Below are positions 44,442 to 52,246 of a stretch of DNA of 64,000 nucleotides, piece after piece (the stretch's first letter is position 1; every line of letters begins with the position of its first letter). Under the pieces are notes generated by a model. The model saw only the letters and a program-made list of their open reading frames with translations, was not told the origin of the DNA and searched no databases. This DNA is from Methylobacterium sp. Leaf465 (lineage in GTDB: Bacteria > Pseudomonadota > Alphaproteobacteria > Rhizobiales > Beijerinckiaceae): assembly GCF_001424705.1 (NCBI RefSeq), contig NZ_LMRA01000012.1, positions 283,977-347,976 on the forward strand, written 5' to 3'. A program made the translations under genes and the position numbers.

Positions 44442-45632
44442 TCAGCGAAGCCAAGCCTTGAGGCGCAGCACCGCATCGACGCAATCGGCGTGCGAGCCCG
44501 CGAACGAGAAGCGGACGTGGTGGCCGCCATCCTGGCCGTCGAAATCGAGTCCCGGAGTCGCGGCGACCCCGGCTTCGTCCAGCATCCGCCGGCAGAATGC
44601 CACCGAATCGTCGGTGAGGTTCGAGACGTCGGCGTAGAGGTAGAAGGCCCCGTCGGCCGGGTGCGTGCGCCCCAGGCCAAGGCCCGGGAAGGCGTCGAGG
44701 AGAAGGGCGCGGTTGACGGCGTAGCCCGCGCGCACCGCCTCGACTTCGCCCACGGCGTCGAAGGCCGCCAGCGCCGCGACCTGTGAGAGATAGGGCGCCG
44801 AGATGTAGAGGTTCTGCGCCAGCCGCTCGACGGGCCGGGCGAGCCAGTCCGGCACCACCATCCAGCCTATGCGCCAGCCCGTCATGCACCAGGTCTTCGA
44901 GAACGAGTTGATGACGATCGCTTCGTCGTCGTAGCGCAGGGCCGTCTCGGTCGGCACGCCGTAGGCGAGCCCGTGATAGATCTCGTCGGAGATGAAGCGC
45001 AGCCCCAGCGCCCGGGCCGTGGCACAGAGGTCGGCGAGGCGCGCCGGCTCGATCACGGTGCCGGAGGGGTTGGCCGGGCTCATCACGAGGATGCCGGACA
45101 GGGGCTCTCGTTCGTGTAGCGCCTTGAGGGCGGCGCCGGTGGGGGCGAAACGGTCCGCTTCCTGCAGCACCAGGGGGGCCGGGACGAGGTCGAGGGCGTT
45201 GAGGAGGCTGCGATAGGCCGGGTAGCCCGGTTGCGGAACCGCGATGCGGGCGCCGGCATCGAACAGGCCGAGGAAGGCGAGCACGAAACCGGCCGAAGAG
45301 CCGGTCGTCACGACGATCCGGCTCGGTGGGACCGCGACCCCATAGGTTTCGGCGTAGTGGCGTGCGATGCGCTCGCGCAGGGCCGGGAGGCCGAGCGCCT
45401 GGGTGTAGGGCAGTGCGCCGGTCGCGAGAGCCGCCTGTGCAGCCGCGATCACCGCGCGCGGGGCCGGTGCCGAGGGCTGCCCAACCTCCATGTGCACGAC
45501 GGCCTCCCCGCGCGCCTCGCGGGCGGCGGCGGCCGACATCACGTCCATGGCGAGGAACGGGGCGACGCGGGCCGCGCGTTCGGAGGGCAGGTTCGAAGAG
45601 AGGATCAGGGGCTGGCTCATCGGCTCCGTCAT
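44442..45632 (-). CDS. PLP-dependent aminotransferase, class I
   Basis: This 396-residue fold-type I aminotransferase is of the aspartate/aromatic/alanine kind. Motifs are HMEVGQPSAPAPRAV, VTTGSSAGFVLAFLGLFDAG, PGYPAYRSLL, VMSPANPSGTV, FISDEIYHGLAY, and the PLP lysine in INSFSKTWCMTGWRIGWMV. HHVRFSFAGSHAD near the end carries the carboxylate-binding Arg. The specific amino donor cannot be assigned. Starts at 45632 (MTEPMSQ) or 45620 (MSQP) are both possible. The gene converges with rne and is divergent from the DsbA-like gene, standing alone. Confidence 0.9.
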   Translation of the reverse strand: MTEPMSQPLILSSNLPSERAARVAPFLAMDVMSAAAAREARGEAVVHMEVGQPSAPAPRAVIAAAQAALATGALPYTQALGLPALRERIARHYAETYGVAVPPSRIVVTTGSSAGFVLAFLGLFDAGARIAVPQPGYPAYRSLLNALDLVPAPLVLQEADRFAPTGAALKALHEREPLSGILVMSPANPSGTVIEPARLADLCATARALGLRFISDEIYHGLAYGVPTETALRYDDEAIVINSFSKTWCMTGWRIGWMVVPDWLARPVERLAQNLYISAPYLSQVAALAAFDAVGEVEAVRAGYAVNRALLLDAFPGLGLGRTHPADGAFYLYADVSNLTDDSVAFCRRMLDEAGVAATPGLDFDGQDGGHHVRFSFAGSHADCVDAVLRLKAWLR

Positions 45633-45784
45633 AGCGGCTGCGCCGCGCGAGGGCCAAACCTGCCATTCGGTGATTGACCGCCCGCCGCGAAAACGCCTAA
45701 CCCGGCCGCTAACCGCATGTCGCATCGACGACACGACCCCCGATGGCCGGCCTACGTCTGACCGGTCCCGCCCCGCGAGGACGT

Positions 45785-46573
45785 ATGCCCCTCTTCCGCT
45801 CCCTGCTCTCCGCCACGATTTTGGCCGGCACCCTCGGCGCCGCGGTGGCTCAGACCACCCCGAGCCAGCCCGCCCCGGCCGCCGCCTTCACGGATGCGCA
45901 GCGCCAGGCGATCGAGGGGATCATCAAGGATTACCTCGTCAAGAATCCCGAGGTTCTGCAGGAGGCGATCGCCGAGGGCGAGCGCCGGCAGCAGGAGACC
46001 CAGAAGCTGGCCCAGTCGGCGGCCCTGAAGGAATCCCGCGAGGCTCTGGTCAACTCGCCCCACGGCGTCGTGGCGGGCAATCCCGCGGGTGACGTCACGC
46101 TGGTCGAGTTCTTCGACTACAATTGCGGGTATTGCCGCAAGGCGCTCTCGGACATCCAGGCCCTGATCAAGGGGGACCCGAAGCTGCGCGTCGTCCTGAA
46201 GGACTTCCCCGTGCTCGGCGCCGAATCCCTGGAGGCCAGCAAGATCGCGCTCGCGGCCAAGCAGCAGCTCAAGGGCGACAAGATCTTCGAATTCCATACC
46301 AAGCTCCTGGAATCGAAGGGCCGGGTGAACGGCGAGCGCGCCGTGGCCGTGGCGAAGGAGATGGGCCTCGACGTCACCCGCCTGATGAAGGACGCGCAGG
46401 GCCCCGAGGTGAAGGCCGCCCTGTCCGAGAATGTCGGCCTCGGCGACAAGCTCGGCCTGTCGGGCACGCCCGCCTTCGTCATCGGCGACGAGATCATTCC
46501 CGGCGCGGTCGGCCTCGAGCCGATCCGCAAGACCATCAGCGATGTGCGCCAGTGCGGCCACGCCAGCTGCTGA
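45785..46573 (+). CDS. DsbA-family thiol:disulfide protein (Com1/ScsC-like)
   Basis: This 262-residue periplasmic thioredoxin-fold protein has a signal peptide (LLSATILAGTLGAAVAQ). An N-terminal helical extension (residues ~30-85, FTDAQRQAIEGIIKDYLVKNPEVLQEAIAEGERRQQ) is typical of oligomerising Com1/ScsC-type relatives. The active site is FFDYNCGYCRKAL (CGYC), and the cis-Pro loop is LGLSGTPAFVIGDEII. An extra C-terminal pair, QCGHASC, is unusual and could form a second redox or structural disulfide. The ATG at 45785 follows GCGAGGA by three bases. It lies upstream of accB on the same strand with a 126-base gap. Confidence 0.9.
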   Translation: MPLFRSLLSATILAGTLGAAVAQTTPSQPAPAAAFTDAQRQAIEGIIKDYLVKNPEVLQEAIAEGERRQQETQKLAQSAALKESREALVNSPHGVVAGNPAGDVTLVEFFDYNCGYCRKALSDIQALIKGDPKLRVVLKDFPVLGAESLEASKIALAAKQQLKGDKIFEFHTKLLESKGRVNGERAVAVAKEMGLDVTRLMKDAQGPEVKAALSENVGLGDKLGLSGTPAFVIGDEIIPGAVGLEPIRKTISDVRQCGHASC

Positions 46574-46699
46574 GCCCTCGATGTCCAGACCCGAGTCGTC
46601 GCTGCCGGGCGTGTTCCGCCCGGCCATGGCATCCGCCAGCGACCCTAGCCGCACCCTCCGCCTGACCTGAAGACGACCGAGCCGATGCCCAAGGAGCCG

Positions 46700-47185
46700 A
46701 TGTCCAAGAACGACCCCTTCGATCCGGAGCTCGTCCGCGAGCTCGCCAAGCTCATCAACGAGACCGATCTCAGCGAGATCGAGGTCGAGAAGGGGGATCT
46801 GCGCATCCGCGTCGCCCGCCGCATCGAGGCGGTTCAGGTGCAGGTCGCGGCTCCCGCGCCGGCCCCGGTGCCCGCGATGGCCGCCGTCGCCGCGCCGCTT
46901 CCGGTCCCCGGTCCCGGGGGCGGCCTCGACCGCAAGGCCGGTGCCGGCCATCCCGGCTCGGTCCCCTCCCCCATGGTGGGCACCGCCTATCGCCGGCCCT
47001 CGCCCGAGGCCAAGCTGTTCGTCGATGTCGGCTCGAAGGTCGAGGCGGGCGACAAGCTCCTGCTCATCGAGGCGATGAAGACCTTCAACGAGATCGTTGC
47101 GCCCCGCGCCGGCACCGTCACCGCCGTCTTCGTCGAGGACGGCCAGCCCGTCGAGTTCGGCGAACCCCTCCTCGTCATCGAGTGA
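46700..47185 (+). CDS. accB: Biotin carboxyl carrier protein of acetyl-CoA carboxylase
   Basis: This 161-residue subunit carries biotin for acetyl-CoA carboxylase, the first step of fatty acid synthesis. The N-terminal part ([30 protein letters not shown]) is the BCCP dimer/AccC interface. A Pro/Ala linker follows, then the biotinyl domain ([43 protein letters not shown]) with Lys in EAMKTF, and a C-terminal HPGS/thumb-type segment. The start is either 46700, directly behind AAGGAG, or the ATG five codons earlier at 46685. accC follows 14 bases later. Confidence 0.95.
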   Translation: MSKNDPFDPELVRELAKLINETDLSEIEVEKGDLRIRVARRIEAVQVQVAAPAPAPVPAMAAVAAPLPVPGPGGGLDRKAGAGHPGSVPSPMVGTAYRRPSPEAKLFVDVGSKVEAGDKLLLIEAMKTFNEIVAPRAGTVTAVFVEDGQPVEFGEPLLVIE

Positions 47186-47199
47186 GCAGGGCCGCACCC

Positions 47200-48564
<1,365 letters not shown>

Positions 48565-48663
48565 GCCGGGGGAACAGCGCCGGCGCAGATTCGTTCTCCA
48601 GCATCTGCCCAGGCTCGATGGCGGGATTTGCCGCCGGGCCGCCCTGCAAGGAATACCCACCGC

Positions 48664-48972
48664 GTGCGCCTGACCATCCCGCTTCTCGCCGGCCTCCTTC
48701 TCGCCGGTCCCGCCCTCGCCCAATCGCCCTCCGGCAACGTCGGCCAGCCCGAGCGGGCGGTACCGCAGGCTGGTGGAACCACCCGCGGACCGATCGACAA
48801 CCCCTCGACCCGCGACATGGCGCCGGTCCCGGGCGCAGCGACGGCCCCGGCCGGCGAACGCGGCATGAGCCCCGGCGCGGGCGCGGTCGATTCGGCCAAG
48901 GGCGGCAATGCCAACGACACCAACCGCGGCGTGCCGAACACAGGTACGACGTCCGGCGGCCCCGCCCGCTAA
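48664..48972 (+). CDS. Small secreted protein, first of a paralogous pair
   Basis: This 102-residue protein has a GTG start behind CAAGGAATACCC. A signal peptide (VRLTIPLLAGLLLAGPALA) is cleaved before QSPSGNVGQPERAVPQAGG. The mature ~83 residues are low in hydrophobics and rich in Gly/Pro/Asn/Thr: TTRGPIDNPSTRD, an Ala/Pro linker, then DSAKGGNANDTNRGVPNTGTTSGGPAR. The head and tail blocks recur almost unchanged in the next gene (49409-49741), so the two are paralogs. No transmembrane or catalytic motif is seen. It looks intrinsically disordered. I do not know a function. It ends at its own Rho-independent terminator. Confidence 0.7.
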   Translation: MRLTIPLLAGLLLAGPALAQSPSGNVGQPERAVPQAGGTTRGPIDNPSTRDMAPVPGAATAPAGERGMSPGAGAVDSAKGGNANDTNRGVPNTGTTSGGPAR

Positions 48973-49017
48973 TCGGACAACCCGTCGCGGCGGGTCTGCC
49001 CTGATTGTTCGATCCCG

Positions 49018-49045
49018 AGCCGGCCCCGAAACGGGCCGGCTTTTT
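49018..49045 (+). terminator. Rho-independent terminator of the first secreted paralog
   Basis: AGCCGGCCC and GGGCCGGCT form a strong stem around CGAAAC, followed by TTTTT. Confidence 0.9.
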
Positions 49046-49110
49046 CGTGCCGGTCCGCTCCCCTGGCGGGTCATCGACCACCCATGTGCGTTCACGCACA
49101 ACCAAATTGC

Positions 49111-49153
49111 GCGTGAATGAGATTCAAGCTGATCCGGATCATCTCTTTCACGC
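49111..49153. promoter_or_regulatory. 13-bp imperfect inverted repeat built from TTCACGC half-sites
   Basis: GCGTGAATGAGAT (49111-49123) and ATCTCTTTCACGC (49141-49153) are reverse complements apart from one base. The 17-base spacer itself contains the palindrome GATCCGGATC. A further TTCACGC half-site lies at 49091-49097. It is about 255 bases upstream of the second secreted-protein gene, so a regulator-binding site is plausible. Confidence 0.45.
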
Positions 49154-49408
49154 TGAGCTCCGTTCGCGGATTGGCCCAATCTGAGCCGTTGCGACGACGT
49201 TCGCTTGTTCCTTGGGAATGATCTCAACACTTTCCAGGCCCGTCGCCTGCGACCGATTGCCAGCGAAGGAAGTGCCGGAACGCTTTGATCCGTCACGACT
49301 TCCTCCCCCAGATCAGTCAGGCGGAGCCGGAGCGGGCCTTTCGAGCCCCGAAGCGACCTGCTCCGCCGGAGACCGAATTCCTAACGACCGACTTCCCGAA
49401 AGATTCCG

Positions 49409-49741
49409 ATGCGCACCTTCAGCCTGACCTTCGTCGCCGCCTCCCTGATTGCCTCTGCCGCCCTGGCGCAGTCTCCGTCCGGCAATGTCGGCCAGCCCGA
49501 GCGGGCCGTTCCGCAGGCCGGCAACACCACCCGTGGCCCGATCGACAATCCGTCGGCCTACGGCGCCTACCGCAACGCCGATGGCCGCGTCGACATGGAC
49601 GTGACCGGTTCGGTGGTCGAGGCGCCCTACACCACCAACCGCGAGGCGATCTTCGAGGATTCCGCGAAGGGCGGGAACGCCGAGCAGCCGAATCGGATTG
49701 TGCCGAATCTCGGCACCACCTCGGGCGGCCCGAATTTCTAA
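49409..49741 (+). CDS. Small secreted protein, second of a paralogous pair
   Basis: This 110-residue protein starts MRTFSLTFVAASLIASAALA (signal peptide) and the mature N-terminus QSPSGNVGQPERAVPQAGN is identical over 18 positions to its neighbour. TTRGPIDNPSAYGAYRNADGRVDMDVTGSVVEAPYTTNREAIFE is the middle part, longer and less Pro-rich than in the first copy. DSAKGGNAEQPNRIVPNLGTTSGGPNF closes it, again matching the partner. The protein is probably exported to the periplasm or medium. No function is known to me. It has its own terminator and, by the gap content, its own promoter, so the two copies are not one operon. Confidence 0.8.
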   Translation: MRTFSLTFVAASLIASAALAQSPSGNVGQPERAVPQAGNTTRGPIDNPSAYGAYRNADGRVDMDVTGSVVEAPYTTNREAIFEDSAKGGNAEQPNRIVPNLGTTSGGPNF

Positions 49742-49764
49742 GCATCCCCGCCGTCTGGCATGCG

Positions 49765-49794
49765 AGGGCGGAACCGAGAGGTTCCGCCCTTTTT
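49765..49794 (+). terminator. Rho-independent terminator of the second secreted paralog
   Basis: AGGGCGGAAC and GTTCCGCCCT form a perfect 10-bp stem with a CGAGAG loop followed by TTTT, 23 bases after the stop. Confidence 0.9.
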
Positions 49795-49864
49795 CGTGAA
49801 TCGGGCGCCCCGTGCGGCGCGCCTCCCTCTGGCCTTCCACGTGGCACCGCTTCAAACTCCGCTC

Positions 49865-50533
49865 ATGTATGATGGCGACCGCGTCGAGATCACGCCCGAG
49901 ATCCTGTTGAAGGCGTATGCGGCCGGCATCTTTCCCATGGCGGAGGATGCCGACGATCCGGCCATCTACTGGGTTGAACCACGGGCGCGCGGCGTCCTGC
50001 CCCTCGACGCCTTCCATGTCGCCAAGCGTCTCGCGCGAACCGTGCGGTCGGACGTGTTCGAGGTCCGAACCGATCAGGATTTCGATGCGGTCATCGCCGG
50101 CTGCGCCGCGCCGCGGGGTGATGCCCAGCGAACCTGGATCAATGGCCGGATCCGCGAGCTCTACGGTGCCCTTTTCGAGGCCGGGCATGCCCACACGGTG
50201 GAGGTGTTCCTCGACGGCCAGCGGGTCGGCGGCCTCTACGGCGTCTCCCTCGGAGCCGCCTTCTTCGGGGAGAGCATGTTCCACACCGTCCGCGACGCCT
50301 CGAAGGTCGCCCTGGTGCATCTCGTGGCCCGTCTGCGCGCGGGCGCCTACCGCCTCGCCGACACGCAGTTCGTGACCGATCACTTGATGCAGTTCGGCGC
50401 GGAGGAACTCCCGCGCCACATCTACAAGCGGCGCTTGGCCGAGGCGATCGACCAGCGGGCAGACTGGACCGTCTGGCCCGGGGACGGATCGGTGCGCGGG
50501 CAACAGGTTTTGGACGCGTTAGCCCTCGGCTGA
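49865..50533 (+). CDS. aat: Leucyl/phenylalanyl-tRNA--protein transferase
   Basis: This 222-residue enzyme adds Leu or Phe from charged tRNA to N-terminal Lys/Arg of proteins, making N-degrons for ClpS/ClpAP. Diagnostic motifs are [35 protein letters not shown] and [37 protein letters not shown], then [22 protein letters not shown]. The start ATG at 49865 gives canonical length; earlier in-frame starts run through the preceding terminator. It converges with the DUF2155 gene on the opposite strand with a 16-base gap. Confidence 0.95.
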   Translation: MYDGDRVEITPEILLKAYAAGIFPMAEDADDPAIYWVEPRARGVLPLDAFHVAKRLARTVRSDVFEVRTDQDFDAVIAGCAAPRGDAQRTWINGRIRELYGALFEAGHAHTVEVFLDGQRVGGLYGVSLGAAFFGESMFHTVRDASKVALVHLVARLRAGAYRLADTQFVTDHLMQFGAEELPRHIYKRRLAEAIDQRADWTVWPGDGSVRGQQVLDALALG

Positions 50534-50549
50534 CGCGCGTCGGTGCATC

Positions 50550-51224
50550 CTAACGGAACAGGGCGTCGAACAGCGACTGCGGCTGCTGCGGCGGCGGCGC
50601 CGGGGCCGGCCCCTCGTTCGACGGGAAGAACTTGCGCGAGGGCTTCTGCCTGGGCTGGACCGGCACCCCGCGCGGCGCTTCCACATCCACCTGGCCGTTC
50701 GGATTCACCTGCTGGGCGGTCCGGGTGGCGTCCTGGCCGGTCTTCGGACGCCGGGTCTTCTCCGGCTTCGAGGCCATGGCGGGCACATCTTCCTGCTCGC
50801 GTGCCTCGGCGATCACGTCGGAGCCGCCCTTACAATCGACGAGCCAGACATCGTAGATCGGATGCTCGATGGCGTGCAGTCCGGGGCTCGACGCGAACAT
50901 CCAGCCGGTGAAGATGCGGCGATACTTGTTGTCGAGGGTAACCTCGTCGACCTCAAGGAAGCCCGTGGTCTTCGGGCTCTCGGTCGGCGGGCGGCTGTAG
51001 CAGACCCGCGGCGTCAGCTGCAGGGCGCCGAACTGCACGGTCTCGTCCACCGCCACTTCGAAGGAAACGATGCGCCCGGTGATCTTGTCGAGGCCCGAGA
51101 ACACCGCGGTGGGGTTCTTGATCTTGTCGGCGGCAGCCGGGAGGCCGGAGAGGCCGATCGCGACCGACGCGAGGAGGAGGCGCTTGACCACGGAGCGAGA
51201 CGATCCTGCTGTGCTGCGGCTCAC
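50550..51224 (-). CDS. DUF2155 domain secreted protein
   Basis: This 224-residue exported protein has a GTG start that follows GCGAGGAGGGTCGTCC, a strong ribosome-binding site. A signal peptide (KRLLLASVAIGLSGLPAAA) leads to the DUF2155 domain (residues ~35-120): NPTAVFSGLDKITGRIVSFEVAVDETVQFGALQLTPRVCYSRPPTESPKTTGFLEVDEVTLDNKYRRIFTGWMFASSPGL, then HAIEHPIYDVWLVDCKG. A Lys/Arg/Pro-rich tail of ~85 residues ends QSLFDALFR. The family is restricted largely to alphaproteobacteria and typically lies next to NDUFA12, as here. Function unknown. Confidence 0.9.
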   Translation of the reverse strand: MSRSTAGSSRSVVKRLLLASVAIGLSGLPAAADKIKNPTAVFSGLDKITGRIVSFEVAVDETVQFGALQLTPRVCYSRPPTESPKTTGFLEVDEVTLDNKYRRIFTGWMFASSPGLHAIEHPIYDVWLVDCKGGSDVIAEAREQEDVPAMASKPEKTRRPKTGQDATRTAQQVNPNGQVDVEAPRGVPVQPRQKPSRKFFPSNEGPAPAPPPQQPQSLFDALFR

Positions 51225-51333
51225 GGACGACCCTCCTCGCTGGCGCCCCGGGCGGGCGCGACGATGCGAGGTCTTCTTAAGCGCGCGAAGATTGGTGGAA
51301 AAAGGGCCGGCCCCTTGACCGGAGGGCCTGCCC

Positions 51334-51750
51334 TCAGTTGCCCGGGCTCCAGGGCACGTAGTCGCCGGTGGCGGCCGGGCGCTGGCCGACATTCAACTGC
51401 GAGCCGCGCGGGCGGTAGGCGCCGCTGGTGCCGGTCAGGTTCTCCACGTAGGGCTTCTGCCAGGCCCGCGGCGTGTAATCCTGTTCGCTCGGGGGCACGT
51501 CGCCGTTGTGACAGAGCCAGGCGCGCCAGCCCGGGGGCACCTTCGAGGCGTCGGCATATCCATTATAGACCACCCAGCGCCGCTCGGTGCCGACGGAACG
51601 GTCGATCAGCGGCCCCTGCGCCCGGTAGTAGACGTTGCCGAGATCGTCCGCGCCGACGCGCTGCCCGCTGCGCGCCGTGTAGAGCGCGAGCGACATCGTC
51701 TGCCCGTTCCACCAGGTGAAGATCCGCAGGAACGTGTCCTTGAGAGCCAT
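51334..51750 (-). CDS. NADH:ubiquinone oxidoreductase subunit NDUFA12 (B17.2-like)
   Basis: This 138-residue supernumerary subunit of complex I is shared by alphaproteobacteria and mitochondria. Family marks are [35 protein letters not shown], then RRWVVYNGYADASKVPPGWRAWLCHNGDVPPSEQDY and RAWQKPYVENLTGT. It lies on the matrix/cytosolic arm and stabilises the complex. The nuo operon is not nearby, which is normal for this gene. It is followed by DUF2155 on the same strand 109 bases downstream. Confidence 0.94.
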   Translation of the reverse strand: MALKDTFLRIFTWWNGQTMSLALYTARSGQRVGADDLGNVYYRAQGPLIDRSVGTERRWVVYNGYADASKVPPGWRAWLCHNGDVPPSEQDYTPRAWQKPYVENLTGTSGAYRPRGSQLNVGQRPAATGDYVPWSPGN

Positions 51751-52246
51751 CGCGTTCGCCTGAATGGGGCACCCGCGCCCCGCCATCGTGTTCCGGCGCG
51801 GACTATGGTGAGGCGCATGCGTGAAGTCCAGCCGCGCGGCGGCGCCCGCGAGGCGAAGGGTCTGAGACCGATGCGGCGGAAATCTCACACCCGGCGCCGT
51901 TAACCCTGCGGGCACCACCGGCGAGGGTGGCACCACCTGTGGGTGGAAAATTTTTGGCCTCCGAATCCATCAAGCGAAAAGGGCACTTACGGATCGGGTC
52001 GCGATATCCACAGGAATAAGACGTCACCCACTACATGTAGCCCGGAACAGGCAGCCGGCACACTAGTTATTGACGTGAGGCCCCGGGCTGGCATACCTTC
52101 GGATCGTCGCCGAGGCTGTCGCGTCACCGGCGGACCACCGAATTTTCGAGACCCATTCCGGCGCTTCGCGGCGTTCGCGGACGCTTGACTTCATCATTCT
52201 TCGACACGGCGCCGCACTTCTTCAGGCGGCTCGGGAGACAGGTTCC
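51751..52246. other. Divergent region between NDUFA12 and nrdJ
   Basis: This 496-base gap has no gene. The stretch 51900-52080 is AT-richer than its flanks and contains a small hairpin (CCACC-tgtg-GGTGG near 51934) followed by AAAATTTTT. The tandem NrdR-box-like sites at 52028-52075 lie here, ahead of a ~170-base nrdJ leader. Confidence 0.55.
52028..52075 (+). promoter_or_regulatory. nrdJ: Tandem NrdR-box-like sites upstream of nrdJ
   Basis: Two 16-base sites resemble the NrdR consensus (ACAC-WATATATW-GWGT). CCACTACATGTAGCCC at 52028 contains the perfect palindrome CTACATGTAG, and ACACTAGTTATTGACG at 52060 matches by my count at 12 of 16 positions. Their 32-bp offset is three helical turns, the usual spacing of paired NrdR boxes. 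nrdR is present in the window at 27.8-28.4 kb. Confidence 0.65.

Larger units (their letters stand above)
48973..49408. other. Gap between the paralogous secreted-protein genes, with TTCACGC repeats
   Basis: This 436-base gap contains a terminator (49018-49045), then a cluster of three TTCACGC heptamers at 49091 (forward), 49111 (reverse) and 49147 (forward). It ends with the leader of the second secreted-protein gene. The composition is less GC-rich than the neighbours around 49090-49210, as expected for a promoter. Confidence 0.6.

Noticed and set aside
42056..44680. An 874-codon minus-strand frame across rne
   Set aside because: It mirrors the acidic and Arg-rich repeats of RNase E and has no start signal or domain.
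52021..52246. Cobalamin riboswitch in the nrdJ leader
   Set aside because: I could not find a B12-box-like core in the leader; the only strong signals there are the NrdR-box-like palindromes.
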